DNA of 64,000 nucleotides from positions 1-64,000 of the forward strand of contig KB291794.1 in NCBI GenBank assembly GCA_000318405.1. The letters run 5' to 3'. Of this stretch, positions 27,074 through 36,777 are shown piece by piece; within the stretch, counting starts at the first letter, position 1, and every line of letters begins with the position of its first letter. The notes under the pieces were generated by a model. The model made no database searches. It was not told the origin of the DNA and was given only the letters and a program-made list of their open reading frames with translations. The stretch is from Brevundimonas diminuta 470-4. Lineage in GTDB: Bacteria > Pseudomonadota > Alphaproteobacteria > Caulobacterales > Caulobacteraceae. The position numbers were made by a program, and so were the translations under genes.

Positions 27074-28687
27074 TTGATCGTTGACGACATCGAAGTTTTT
27101 CTCGGACCCCACGCGACCCTGGATGTGAAACAGGTCCACCGTCGCCACATCCTGATCGGAACGTGGCGACCGACCGACCGCGCCATGTCGTCGGTCATCG
27201 GCACGAGCCGAACATCAAGGGCCTTGGGTTCCGAGGTCGTCCGTTCCGGCTGGGGTCGATATCTTCTGGCGTGGCGCGATGACGACCGGCGTCTGGCGGT
27301 CCTTCGAGATCCGAGCGGCGCCCTCGACTGCGTCTGGTGGCGCAGCGGGTCGCTGAGACTGGCGTCGGATCAGCCTCCCCAGATCGCGGATGCCCTTCTC
27401 CCGGCGGAGATCGCGATCGACTGGGAGGTCTTGGAAGCTCTGGCGAACGATCCCGGACTGCTCAGCGACCGACCTCCCCTCCGAGGCCTCAACGTCGTCA
27501 CGCCGGGAGACTTGGTCGTCCTAGGCGACACCGTGGATCGTCACGTCCTCTGGCGCCCTTCCAGATTTGTTGGTGCTGCGTTCGACGACAGTCCTGACGC
27601 CCTCCGCACCCTTGTCGATCATGTCGTCGCCGCGTCTCTGTCATCCCATGAGCGGATCCACGGCGAGATTTCTGGCGGGCTCGATTCTGCGATCGTTTCA
27701 GGCAGTGTCGCCGCCGCAGGGCTGGGGTCGCGCGCGCGCTTCGTCAACTATTTCGGCGACTGGGGGGAGGGGGACGAGCGGTCGTACGCGTTCGCAGCGG
27801 CCGAGAGATCCGGACTGCGCCTCACCGCGCGCAGAAAGCCCGTGGCGGCCATTACCGAAGCGCTTCTCCGCCCCTTGGGAGAGGGCATTCGCCCTGCGCT
27901 GCACGGCGTCGATGTCGCCTATGATCGCGACGTCGCCGGACGCCTCCGGCGGGGACGCGCCACCGCCCTGGTGACGGGGCAGGGCGGGGATGCAGTCTTC
28001 TATCAGGCGCCGGAACCTCGCATCGTGGTGGACCGCCGCCGCCGTGAAGGGCTGGCAGGGTTCCGACCTCGCTACTGGGGCGGAATGGCCCGATGGACGC
28101 GCCATTCCGCCTGGACGCTCGCGCGGGTGGCGCTCTGGCCTCCGCCGCGAGTACCCTCGACGACGCCCCTCCACCCATGGCGGGCGGATGCCGCAGACCT
28201 CCCCCCGGGAAAGGATGGACAAGTCCACCGGCTCGCTAACTGTCAGCTTTTCTGGAGCGACTGCCTGCGCGCCAGGGCCGCCGAGCTGATCCATCCCTTG
28301 CTCAGTCAGCCCGTCATGGAGCACTGCCTTGCGATCCCCGCCGATCGTCTGACACAGGGCCCTAGAGACCGAGGCCTCGCGCGCAAGGCCTTTGCAGACC
28401 GATTGCCGGCGTCCATCGCCCAGCGGCGTGACAAGGGTGACCTCGGACGATTTTATGGACACGTCGTCCAGCGCAGTCTTGCTGACCTGCGCCCCCTGCT
28501 GATGGAGGGGCTGATGGTCGAGCACCGACTGCTGGATCCGGTGGAACTCGGTCGAGACCTGGAGCCTGAACGCCTCCTATGGAGCCCTGGCGCTAACAGG
28601 CCTCTGCTGCTCGGCGTGCTCGAGGTCTGGGTGCGGCGTTGGACCCAGCGGATCGAGGCGCGCCGGCGGGCCGAGATAACGGCCTAA
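27074..28687 (+). CDS. Lasso-peptide cyclase (asparagine-synthetase-like), N-terminally damaged
   Basis: This protein closes the isopeptide ring of a lasso peptide by adenylating an acidic side chain. The C-terminal asparagine-synthetase-like domain has the ATP loop SGGLDS at 200-205 and GQGGDAVFYQ later. The N-terminal part (GWGRYLLAWRDDDRRLAVLRDPSGALDC) is the glutaminase-like fold seen in lasso cyclases. Assignment to lasso biosynthesis rests on the neighbouring isopeptidase, TonB receptor and FecI/FecR set, the standard Caulobacterales arrangement. The only visible start is a TTG at 27074, yet recognisable coding continues upstream, so the first 30-40 residues may be lost. No precursor or B protein gene is nearby, so the pathway is probably dead. 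Confidence 0.78.
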   Translation: MIVDDIEVFLGPHATLDVKQVHRRHILIGTWRPTDRAMSSVIGTSRTSRALGSEVVRSGWGRYLLAWRDDDRRLAVLRDPSGALDCVWWRSGSLRLASDQPPQIADALLPAEIAIDWEVLEALANDPGLLSDRPPLRGLNVVTPGDLVVLGDTVDRHVLWRPSRFVGAAFDDSPDALRTLVDHVVAASLSSHERIHGEISGGLDSAIVSGSVAAAGLGSRARFVNYFGDWGEGDERSYAFAAAERSGLRLTARRKPVAAITEALLRPLGEGIRPALHGVDVAYDRDVAGRLRRGRATALVTGQGGDAVFYQAPEPRIVVDRRRREGLAGFRPRYWGGMARWTRHSAWTLARVALWPPPRVPSTTPLHPWRADAADLPPGKDGQVHRLANCQLFWSDCLRARAAELIHPLLSQPVMEHCLAIPADRLTQGPRDRGLARKAFADRLPASIAQRRDKGDLGRFYGHVVQRSLADLRPLLMEGLMVEHRLLDPVELGRDLEPERLLWSPGANRPLLLGVLEVWVRRWTQRIEARRRAEITA

Positions 28688-31027
28688 CCAGTCGAGGATT
28701 CGCGCATGAAGATCCCTCACATTGCCAGGGCTCTCATAGACATGTCCCTCACCGTAGTAGGTCACCAGAGCCGCCTCGCGGTTCAGTCGATAGAGCGCGC
28801 TGAACAGGGCGCCCATGCGGGCGTTCTCCTGGTCGCCTTCTGCAAGGAGGGTCGGACTGCGCAGGCGTTCCACGCTGAAGAGGGGACTTTGAGCCACATA
28901 GTTCTCCGGCGAAGTCGAGAACGCGCCGAACCCGCCCTGGCCCGTCTCGCCCCATCCGGCCATCTGTCCGACCGGAACACCCTCCTCCGGCGACACACGG
29001 AAGAATGGCGGCAACTCCATCGAGCGAGTCAGCTCGGGATAGCCGCTCGTGGCGATCACTGCCTTGAAGCGATCAGACTGGGTCGCAGCGCGCAGGCTTG
29101 CATAGGCGCCGTAGCTGTGGCCCGTTACGGCCACCCGGTCCGGATCGATCAGGCCCCGCCGGCCGGCCTCTTCGACGATGGCGAAGATGCGGTCTGCGAG
29201 ATCGTCCAGCCGCGGGCCGGATGCGGGGTCGGGCAGATTGGCGATGAGCACAGCATAGCCGGCCCCCGCGATCACTGACGGATTGTTCTGCGGATTCCTG
29301 GAGCCCGGCAGGATCGTCGGTGGCGCCGCCGTCAGGGTCCTGCCGGGATAGATCTGGACCACGACCGGCGGACGTTCGTCGACCGCCATGCCGGCAGGAA
29401 GGAGAAGCCAACTCGTCAGGGACTGTCCCTCCGGTCCGGCGTGAGCGACCGGTTCGACCCGGCCCCAGGCGACGTCACGCCATGCCGCGTTGACCGTCGT
29501 CAGCGTCTGAACCTCATCCAGCGTATGAAGGCGGACGGTTGTGACGCCATGCTGGTCGAAACCCGTCGTCACGATCCCGGCCGGCATCACCGCTATAGCC
29601 CGCTCACCCTCCGGAATCGGCGATACGCAGAGCGGAGCCGCAGTGACAACCGTCTGGATGCAGGGCCCGTCAACGACTGCCCCCTGCCCAAGAAGAACGG
29701 GACTGGGGTTCCATTGTGCGGGATTGGCGCCGTCGAACATCTGCCCCGCGTCCACAAGCCGGCCCGAGGCGATCTTGGCTCCACTCAGGGCGTAGAGCCC
29801 GTCGCCACGTTGAAGCACGGTCCGACCGTCGAAGCGGGCGACGCGTTCGCCCGACTCCTTGACCGGGAAGCGCGCGCCGTCGTCCCTTCGCCAGAACCGG
29901 TTCTGTTGGGTCTCACCGACCTGTACCAGAGGGCGCTCGCCGTCCCAGCTCGCCAGAGGAATGGCCACGCCGTCCCACGTCCTCTGCAGCCGGGGTCGGT
30001 CCTCGCCCGTGTCGAGCCTTGCGGCTCGCCCGTTGCGTCCGATGAGCCAGTAACGCCCGTCCTTGTCGAAGTCCGCCGACCCGTAGGGGCGCCCGAACGT
30101 GAGCAGCCGCGAGGAATCGGGGGACCAGGAGAGGAGATACATGGCGAGGTCCTCGCCCGGCAGCGGGTCGGAGACGACGCCGCTGTCCAGATCGATCACC
30201 GCGAGACGGCGGCGACGGATCGGATCCCCGACCAGGAGGGGTCGGTCCACTGCCGGCTGGATGTCCTCTCCATTGCTGAGGGCGGCGAGACGGCGCCCAT
30301 CCGGCGAAAGCGCCATATCGAACCATTCGCCGTGCGCCAGAACACGTTGGCTGCCTGTTTCGGCGTTGACGAGGATCAGGCATGAGGGAAGGGCTTGAGC
30401 CCGGGCGTCTCGCGTCGCCCCGCTGGGTATGTAAACGCCGCTCGACGCATGACCGGAGGCCGCGTTCCGCCAAAGACCTTCAACCCGGTCCTGGGTTTGG
30501 AAACCGACCCGCATCTGAATCGGGAAATCGTCAAGCGGTCGAGCTATGACGGCCACTTCGGTCTCTGATCTCCAGGCGATGGAACGCCCGAACTGGCTCT
30601 GTTCCGGCGTGATCGGGAGCCACTGAACGTCGCCCGTCGCCAGGGTGAGGATTCCCATCCGGTAGGTGGCCTCGGTGACCTTGATCACCACCATTCTTGC
30701 GCCGCTCGGCGAGAAGGGGCCTGCGAGATAGCCCACATCGTGACCCGCCGCTGCGAACCGGCGCGTAGGCGACGCTGCGTCGACCGCGTGGATCTCCAAC
30801 TCGGTCAACAGTGCGTAGGTCATGGTCTGGAAGCGATAGGTCGCGGCCTTGTTGTGGGCGGCCTGCCGTTCTACGACGACCCACCGTCCGTCGGGGCTAG
30901 TCCGGACCTGGCCGACGCCTTCACGTCCGATCAGATCTTCGACCCCGAAACGATGGGTTTGCGCCGACGCCGGACAGACTCCGGCGAGGCTCGCCGCGAT
31001 GGCGAGCATCAAGGGCAGCTGTCGCAT
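28577..31027 (-). CDS. Secreted S9-family lasso-peptide isopeptidase (AtxE-like)
   Basis: This enzyme opens the ring of lasso peptides, probably after uptake. The 816 residues start with a signal peptide (cleavage after ASA at 20-22), so it acts in the periplasm. The first two thirds look like a beta-propeller. The C-terminal alpha/beta hydrolase has Ser638 in GHSYGAY, Asp732 in AEGDQENA and His762 in GEGHVYES, the full S9 triad. The start overlaps the TonB receptor stop by one base. The last 28 residues after WLGRYLGPP run about 110 bases into the convergent cyclase gene, which is unusual. It belongs to the operon FecI, FecR, receptor, isopeptidase. Confidence 0.85.
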   Translation of the reverse strand: MRQLPLMLAIAASLAGVCPASAQTHRFGVEDLIGREGVGQVRTSPDGRWVVVERQAAHNKAATYRFQTMTYALLTELEIHAVDAASPTRRFAAAGHDVGYLAGPFSPSGARMVVIKVTEATYRMGILTLATGDVQWLPITPEQSQFGRSIAWRSETEVAVIARPLDDFPIQMRVGFQTQDRVEGLWRNAASGHASSGVYIPSGATRDARAQALPSCLILVNAETGSQRVLAHGEWFDMALSPDGRRLAALSNGEDIQPAVDRPLLVGDPIRRRRLAVIDLDSGVVSDPLPGEDLAMYLLSWSPDSSRLLTFGRPYGSADFDKDGRYWLIGRNGRAARLDTGEDRPRLQRTWDGVAIPLASWDGERPLVQVGETQQNRFWRRDDGARFPVKESGERVARFDGRTVLQRGDGLYALSGAKIASGRLVDAGQMFDGANPAQWNPSPVLLGQGAVVDGPCIQTVVTAAPLCVSPIPEGERAIAVMPAGIVTTGFDQHGVTTVRLHTLDEVQTLTTVNAAWRDVAWGRVEPVAHAGPEGQSLTSWLLLPAGMAVDERPPVVVQIYPGRTLTAAPPTILPGSRNPQNNPSVIAGAGYAVLIANLPDPASGPRLDDLADRIFAIVEEAGRRGLIDPDRVAVTGHSYGAYASLRAATQSDRFKAVIATSGYPELTRSMELPPFFRVSPEEGVPVGQMAGWGETGQGGFGAFSTSPENYVAQSPLFSVERLRSPTLLAEGDQENARMGALFSALYRLNREAALVTYYGEGHVYESPGNVRDLHARILDWLGRYLGPPARLDPLGPTPHPDLEHAEQQRPVSARAP

Positions 31028-33981
31028 CACCACGACTTCGTCAGCTGCAGCGAGATGAAACGGCCGAGCACATTCGCGTTGGCGGCGTCGTAGGCGATGC
31101 CTTCCGGCGCGTCGTAGAACGGCGGATCGCGGTCAAAGAGGTTCTGCACCGTTAGCGACACGGCGGTCCCTTCGAGCAGACCGGCTTCAGGCGCGAACCG
31201 CACCAGAACGTCGGCCGTCGTCCAGGAGCCGATACGGCGACCTGTGAGATCGGCGTAATCGCTCACGTAGTTTAGCGAGGGGGCCACCGTCCAGGACCCT
31301 CGCGACCAGCTCGCTGACGTTCGTCCGCGCAGGCCCACCGGGAAGTTCGGGCGGTCCAGTTGGGATACGGTCGGTGATGTCGGTGTGGGCTGGGCGTCGA
31401 AACGCTCCAGCCAGGTCAGGTTGGCGTCGAGATCGAAGGCGTTGTCCTCGAGACTGAAACCGTAGCCGGCCGAGAGATCGAGGCCCTCCACCTGAACTCT
31501 GGCGGTGTTGACATAGCGGGCGTCCACGATCGCTCCGTAGGACGTTGCCGGGAACAGGTCGCGCAGATTTGTGGTCGGTAGATCGAGAATGGCCTGGACG
31601 GCTGCGCGATCGGCGGCGTTGTTCGCCGGATCGAGGGGGCGAACGAAGGGCGCCAGCGATGGATCGGACAGGGCCGTGAGAATGCTCTCCAGCGCAGGTT
31701 GTCCGATGCGGTTGTCGAAATCAGTTCGGAAGACGTTCACGCCCAGTCTCAGGCCGGGAACCCCTGCGGGCTTGATCTCAAAACCCGCAGTCCAGGTGTC
31801 CGCTTCCTCGGGCTCAAGGTTCGGATTGCCGCCATAGAGGATCATCGACAGAATTTGCGAAGATCCGCGCGGCAGGATGGAAGGACTGGCGCTGGCCGCG
31901 TCATTCAGCTCACGCAGGGCCGGTGCCCGAAAGGAGCGGCCGTAGTTTGCCCGAAGAAGAAGCCCGACGGTCGGCTCCCACAGCACGCCGGCCTTTGGGC
32001 TCGTCGTCTGGCCAATGTCTCCGTAATCTTCGAACCGCGCCGCTAAAGACAATTCCAGTCGCTGAAGGCCGGGAAGGGCATTGGTCTCGCCGAAGATAGG
32101 CACGCGGAGTTCCGCAAAGGCGGCGCTGACATCGCGTTCGGTTTCCGTTCGGGCCCCGACGGTCGGAACCGCGCCCGAGGAGAAGGTGGTGACCTGACGT
32201 TCGAAGGTCTCCTGACGGAAATTCAACCCGGTTGCGAGACGAAGCGGCCCGCCCGGCAGCTCGACGACTGTGCCGCTGATCTGCAGATTAGCGGAGAGAT
32301 TTCCGGTCTGGCTTTGGCTTCGCGTGTAGCCGGCGCTGATAAAGTTCAGAATGGTTGCGCTGTTGGAGGCGCCACTGCCGAAGGGGTTGAAGAAGCCGTC
32401 GCGCGCCGTGCTGAACGACGTGGCGGGGCTGTCCGCAATCGCGCCGAGGGCCTCACGGAGATTGGTGGACTGCAAGGCGCCGTCGGAACCCGTACGGGCG
32501 TCTTCTGTGCTGTAAGAAACGTAGGACTCGAGCCGCCAGTCGCGGAAAAGGTCAGCCGTTCCCCCGAGGCTGGCACCGAACGATTCGACTTCGCCGAAGA
32601 CCTTCGGAGCCGCGATCTCGCCTTGGAAGGAATAAGCGATCGTGTGGGAGTTGGCTCCGGTCGGGGACGCGAAGTAAGGGTTGGCTCGTGTCACGGTCAG
32701 CAGCGTGGTGATCGCGGTCGAGACGGTTTCGTATTCGCGGAGGCCCCATCGCGCATCGCCGCTGAACTCGAAGCGGTCGCCAAAAGATTGGCGAGCGGCG
32801 GCATAGACGCTTTGGCGCGTCTGGCGCGGAAGGACGTTGCCCATCGCCCTGAAGTTCTCGAGATTGGTCTGCCCCAGCCGGAAATCGGACGGGAGCAGGC
32901 CCACCCCGTTCTGGCTATCCGGGATACTGTACCTCGGCACCTGGCTCCCGGTCGCCGGATCAAGAACAACGATGTTGCCGGGATTACTGTAGAACGAGCG
33001 CCGATCGCGTCCGCCGAGCCAGGTGTGGTCCGCATCGCTCGCGCGCCGGCGCTCTGATGCAGCCAACGCATCGCGGTCGTTGTATTCGTAGGTGAGCATG
33101 GCCGAACCGCTCGCCCACCGTCGTCCCAAGACCTGCGCAATTTGATATTCGCCGCTCGCGCCGTCGGCCGTATTGCCGACCCTTACCCGGGTCTCCGCAC
33201 CGTCGTAGCTGTCTCTGAGGACGATGTTCACGACGCCGCCGACGGCGTCGGCGCCGTACAAGGCCGAAGCGCCATCCAGCAGGATATCGACGCGTTCCAC
33301 GGCAGCGGTGGGAATGGTCGAGACGTCGACGAAGTCTCCTTTGGAGCCGGTGCCTGCGAGCCGCCGCCCGTTGATGAGGACAAGGGTCGCATCGCTTCCG
33401 AGCCCGCGAAGATTGACGCCGTTTGCGTAGTTCGAGTTGGTGCCCGAGCGATCCCCCCCGTTGTTGATTGCGCCCTCGTTTGCCGACCCGCCGAAGTTCT
33501 GGGGCAGGGCGGCCAGGAGTTGGGCGACGGTTGCACGGCCTTGGCGATCCATCTGGTCGCGGGTCACCGATACGACCGGCGAAGGACCATCGGCGACCCC
33601 TCGGATCAGACTGCCGGTGACGATGACGTCTTCGATCTCGGTCGCTTCATCAGAGACCGCCGCCCGGGTCGATGGGTCGAATACGACGAGGGTGTTCGGG
33701 CTCGTGCGGCGCGCGCGCAGCCCCGTGCCCTCCAGCAGGGCGGTGAGAGCGCGATCCGTGTTGAGCGACCCGGTGACGCCCGGGGACTGGCGGCCTGCGA
33801 TGAGGTCGGTGGAGTAGAGAATTTGCTCGCCGCTCTGGGCCGCGAAGAGGGGCAGGGCGGTTTGCAGCGGGCCGGCGGGAACGCGGAACTGCACGGCAGC
33901 CGGTTGCGCCTGGGCGATGACAGGCGTCGCCGCAGCGAGCATCAATACGCCAAGCGCAGTGGAACAAGGACCGATACGCAT
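31027..33981 (-). CDS. TonB-dependent receptor with N-terminal STN signalling domain
   Basis: This 984-residue outer-membrane transporter probably imports lasso peptide or a related ligand. In order it has a signal peptide (cut near residue 24) and an STN signalling domain at about 45-100 (LPLFAAQSGEQILYSTDLI). Next come a TonB box region IEDVIVTGSLIRG, a plug (VNLRGLGSDATLVLINGRRLAG, then VDILLDGASALYGADAVGG) and a 22-strand-type barrel ending in LGRFISLQLTKSW. The STN domain talks to FecR, encoded just upstream. GGGAG lies five bases before the ATG. Confidence 0.92.
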   Translation of the reverse strand: MRIGPCSTALGVLMLAAATPVIAQAQPAAVQFRVPAGPLQTALPLFAAQSGEQILYSTDLIAGRQSPGVTGSLNTDRALTALLEGTGLRARRTSPNTLVVFDPSTRAAVSDEATEIEDVIVTGSLIRGVADGPSPVVSVTRDQMDRQGRATVAQLLAALPQNFGGSANEGAINNGGDRSGTNSNYANGVNLRGLGSDATLVLINGRRLAGTGSKGDFVDVSTIPTAAVERVDILLDGASALYGADAVGGVVNIVLRDSYDGAETRVRVGNTADGASGEYQIAQVLGRRWASGSAMLTYEYNDRDALAASERRRASDADHTWLGGRDRRSFYSNPGNIVVLDPATGSQVPRYSIPDSQNGVGLLPSDFRLGQTNLENFRAMGNVLPRQTRQSVYAAARQSFGDRFEFSGDARWGLREYETVSTAITTLLTVTRANPYFASPTGANSHTIAYSFQGEIAAPKVFGEVESFGASLGGTADLFRDWRLESYVSYSTEDARTGSDGALQSTNLREALGAIADSPATSFSTARDGFFNPFGSGASNSATILNFISAGYTRSQSQTGNLSANLQISGTVVELPGGPLRLATGLNFRQETFERQVTTFSSGAVPTVGARTETERDVSAAFAELRVPIFGETNALPGLQRLELSLAARFEDYGDIGQTTSPKAGVLWEPTVGLLLRANYGRSFRAPALRELNDAASASPSILPRGSSQILSMILYGGNPNLEPEEADTWTAGFEIKPAGVPGLRLGVNVFRTDFDNRIGQPALESILTALSDPSLAPFVRPLDPANNAADRAAVQAILDLPTTNLRDLFPATSYGAIVDARYVNTARVQVEGLDLSAGYGFSLEDNAFDLDANLTWLERFDAQPTPTSPTVSQLDRPNFPVGLRGRTSASWSRGSWTVAPSLNYVSDYADLTGRRIGSWTTADVLVRFAPEAGLLEGTAVSLTVQNLFDRDPPFYDAPEGIAYDAANANVLGRFISLQLTKSW

Positions 33982-34052
33982 AACACTCCCCCGAAATGGA
34001 TACCCGCACAGACGCGGGTCGGGGAAGAGACGATGGGGCGCGGTAAAACCCC

Positions 34053-35048
34053 TCAGCGCACCGTTGCATTTTTCGCAGGCGCGTCACGGATGACGATCTG
34101 ACCGGTTGGCGTCCGCTCGGCGACGACGGGATAAAGTTCGACGAGCGCGGAAACGAACCCCTCGACGTCGCCCGTGTTGAAAGCGCCGCTGACAGCGATG
34201 CGGGAGATGCCAGGCGACTGAAGAACGACCTTGGTGCGGCTGTAGCGATTGACCTCGGCGACGGCGGTTTCGACGGTGTCGCCAGAGAAGATCAGTCGCC
34301 CGGTCGTCCAACTCGTTTCCGAGGCGACGTCCACGGTCCGGACGGCAGGACGAGGTGAGGTCGTGACGATCTGCTGGCCGGGCGTGAGGGACCACCCCTG
34401 AGAGACCGCCGAACGGTCGCTGACATCGACCTTGCCTTCGACGAGGGTCACCTGAGCGCCGTCTCCCGATCGACGCACGTCGAACCGGGTGCCAACGGCG
34501 GTGACGTCTGTCGCCCCGGCGCTGACGACGAAGGGACGGTCGGGGTCGCCCTCAACCTCAAAAAAGGCCTGACCGCTGGCCAGTTCTACGGCGCGCTGCC
34601 CGCGGGTCAGCTTCACGCGGATCCTGGAAGCAGTGTCCAGCGTCACCCGCGACCCGTCAGCCAGGACCACTACCCGGCGCTCCCCCAAATCCGTCTCGTA
34701 AGACTGAGGTCGGCTGGACCACAGGGCGACGCCGATCGCGAGCGCGGCGATCGTGGCGATCGCCCCCAAGGGAACGACACTTTTGGCCACCCGGCCTTGA
34801 GATTGACGCGATGCGTCGGCGCGCGCGCGCGCACCCTGCGTCAAGGCGGCGATGTCGGCGTCCCCCTTGAGGCTTCCCGCCGCCTCCCACATGGTCTCGA
34901 TGCGCGCATAGGCCTCGGCGTTCTCCGGGTTCCGGCGCCATTGGCTGAACGCTGTGATGTCCGAAGCCGCCACCCGCCTCTGGTTGAGGGTCGCGAACCA
35001 TGACGCGGCTTCGCGGCGTCTTGCGTCCAGGTCTTTGTCGGCAGTCAT
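34053..35048 (-). CDS. FecR-family anti-sigma/sigma regulator
   Basis: This protein relays the receptor signal to the ECF sigma factor. The N-terminal DUF4880 part (REAASWFATLNQRRVAASDITAFSQWR) faces the cytoplasm. One membrane helix is present (LGAIATIAALAIGVALW), followed by the periplasmic FecR domain (SYETDLGERRVVVLADGSRVTLDTASRI split over two strands) and a C-terminal DUF4974 region (SGAFNTGDVEGFVSALVE). At 331 residues it is complete. The start at 35048 has AAGG eight bases upstream and follows the sigma factor stop by ten bases. Confidence 0.9.
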   Translation of the reverse strand: MTADKDLDARRREAASWFATLNQRRVAASDITAFSQWRRNPENAEAYARIETMWEAAGSLKGDADIAALTQGARARADASRQSQGRVAKSVVPLGAIATIAALAIGVALWSSRPQSYETDLGERRVVVLADGSRVTLDTASRIRVKLTRGQRAVELASGQAFFEVEGDPDRPFVVSAGATDVTAVGTRFDVRRSGDGAQVTLVEGKVDVSDRSAVSQGWSLTPGQQIVTTSPRPAVRTVDVASETSWTTGRLIFSGDTVETAVAEVNRYSRTKVVLQSPGISRIAVSGAFNTGDVEGFVSALVELYPVVAERTPTGQIVIRDAPAKNATVR

Positions 35049-35058
35049 CGTTCGTGCC

Positions 35059-35550
35059 TTAGACGTCCAGTTGCGCCATGCAGTGCTCGACAGCCTTGGC
35101 CATACGTCGTTCGACTGTAGCCAAGCTGATCCCGTGAGCCAGAGCAATCTCTGGGTATGTCATACCGTCAAACCGGCTCAAGACGAAGACGTCCCTGTAG
35201 AGCGGCGGCATCGTTTGCAGGATTTGCTTGAGATAGAGGCGATCAACAGGTGCGTCAGCCCCCGTGCTTAGGATCGGAGCCGCACCCTGCAATACGCGGT
35301 CACGCCGGACCAGGCGGCGCCGCTCATCGCGGACAAGGTTAAGCGCGACGCGGAGGAGCAGCGCCTTGGGGTGTCGGATCTCTTCAAGGAGATACGGGGT
35401 GAGACGCAGATAAGTCTCCTGCACAACGTCGTCCGCCTCGTCGACGCCGACACGCCCGCGAAGCCGCTTTCCCAGCCATCCCGAATAGCGGCGGTAGAGC
35501 CCGTTGAGGCTCGCCGCTGCGCCCGGATTCAACTCCTCCACATCGCTCAA
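35059..35550 (-). CDS. ECF sigma factor, FecI type
   Basis: This protein directs RNA polymerase to the receptor/isopeptidase genes when FecR is triggered. Region 2 reads DEADDVVQETYLRLTPYLL and region 4 reads MTYPEIALAHGISLATVERRMAKAVEHC. A TTG start at 35550 is chosen because GGAGG lies five bases upstream, giving 163 residues, normal for FecI. Longer readings add a proline- and arginine-rich tail without sigma homology. It is first in the operon with fecR, the TonB receptor and the isopeptidase. Confidence 0.88.
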   Translation of the reverse strand: MSDVEELNPGAAASLNGLYRRYSGWLGKRLRGRVGVDEADDVVQETYLRLTPYLLEEIRHPKALLLRVALNLVRDERRRLVRRDRVLQGAAPILSTGADAPVDRLYLKQILQTMPPLYRDVFVLSRFDGMTYPEIALAHGISLATVERRMAKAVEHCMAQLDV

Positions 35551-36032
35551 CGCGACCTCCAGCCGGCTGTCAGACGGCGGGAATCCGAGAGCGCGCCCGC
35601 ACAGGCCGGACGCACTCAGGGGTGCGCCGCAGTCGATGGCGGACGGACGCCGCGCGTCGGGGCGCGGTCGTAAAGGTTGAGCTTCGCACAGGGGATTCCC
35701 GGCCCCTATCGACGCGAACGCCGACGTCCAACCATGAATCAAACCGAGTCCGGGTGCAAGGCGGAGGGGTCGGGCGAGGAATCCTCTGCGAAGAGGCCCG
35801 CGACTTCAGGGTGAAACGCCGCCTCCGCCTAAGGCAGACCCCGGCTCAAGTTCCGCCCCTATCTGACGGCGCCCGACGTGAAACGGATTAGGCGCCTTCA
35901 GTTCGCACGGCAAGGGGACCGTGAAGCGCTACGGGCCAGCGGTCCGACCGCATTGGCTGACGCACTTCCGCAAGTTTCTTGCGGAGTCGCCGCAACGGGT
36001 TTGCGTTGTCGGGTCGGAGAGGGCGGGCCACG
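35551..36032. other. Intergenic region upstream of the FecI operon
   Basis: About 480 bases between the divergent sigma factor gene and a LuxR-type gene. I see no convincing coding sequence, including no obvious lasso precursor. It should hold the promoter of the FecI operon. Confidence 0.4.
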
Positions 36033-36299
36033 ATGCGACGGTCAAAGGCGAGTGAAATCATGCCCCCGGACCCTCAAGCGGATGTCGAATCTCAGAGCTT
36101 CGCGTTGAGCCCGAGAGAGCACGAATGCCTCATCTGGGTCACGCGCGGCAAGAGTTCGGGCGATATTGGAAGCATCCTCGGGCTGTCACCCCGAACGGTC
36201 GACAGCTATTTGGAAAAGGTCTGTTCGAAACTCCGGGTCCGGACAAGAATTGAGGCGGTCGCAGTCGCGGTGCGGGCCGGCGTCGTCGAACCGGATTGA
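36033..36299 (+). CDS. Small LuxR-type helix-turn-helix protein
   Basis: This 88-residue protein is almost only a LuxR/GerE DNA-binding domain: LSPREHECLIWVTRGKSSGD followed by LGLSPRTVDSYLEKVCSKL. It has no receiver or ligand domain, so it may be a stand-alone regulator like those that control autoinducer or stress genes in alphaproteobacteria. Two ATG starts (36033 and 36060) are possible, and neither has a strong ribosome binding site. The target is unknown. Confidence 0.75.
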   Translation: MRRSKASEIMPPDPQADVESQSFALSPREHECLIWVTRGKSSGDIGSILGLSPRTVDSYLEKVCSKLRVRTRIEAVAVAVRAGVVEPD

Positions 36300-36378
36300 T
36301 TTGGCGCCACACGCCCTACGCGATTTTTGATCAAGAATCGGATCATGATCGATCCTCTGAACCGTGATCATGTCGTAG

Positions 36379-36777
36379 ATGCCCGGAACCGTCGTTCAAG
36401 CTTTCGCCCAGGAGATCGCGTTTCGCGATGTGCGGCGGCTTGAGACCTATCTTGCGGAGCATGTCGTGGCGCGGTTCGACATCGCGGGCGACCTGATCGG
36501 TCGAACAGCGCTGCTCGGGTTCTGGCGCCGGCTTTTTCAGACCTATTCGCTTTTCGAACTTCATATTCTCAAATGCGTCGCCGAAGATGATCTTGTGATC
36601 GCCGAGAGCGCCTACCTCCTGACCGCGCGCCGCGGAGGCGTGCTGGACGTCCGGGCCATCAGCATCTTCGAAGTCGAGCAGGGCGTCATTACGCACTGGC
36701 GTGACCATGCGGATTTGGCGGAGGTGCCGATGTCCGAGAAAGAGCGATGGCTCCGGCTAAGCAAAGCCCGATGGTGA
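36379..36777 (+). CDS. SnoaL-like / NTF2-fold protein
   Basis: This 132-residue protein has a cone-like NTF2 fold pattern: FAQEIAFRDVRRLETYLAEHV at the start, an aromatic core (LLGFWRRLFQTYSLFELHI) and a closing strand VEQGVITHWRDHADLAEV. Members of this fold act as small hydrolases, isomerases or ligand binders. No catalytic set can be assigned. It stands alone, 79 bases after the LuxR-type gene and in the same direction. Confidence 0.7.
   Translation: MPGTVVQAFAQEIAFRDVRRLETYLAEHVVARFDIAGDLIGRTALLGFWRRLFQTYSLFELHILKCVAEDDLVIAESAYLLTARRGGVLDVRAISIFEVEQGVITHWRDHADLAEVPMSEKERWLRLSKARW

Noticed and set aside
26817-27148. Short minus-strand readings upstream of virB1 as regulators
   Set aside because: They lie opposite the lasso cyclase N-terminus and lack ribosome binding sites or recognisable domains.
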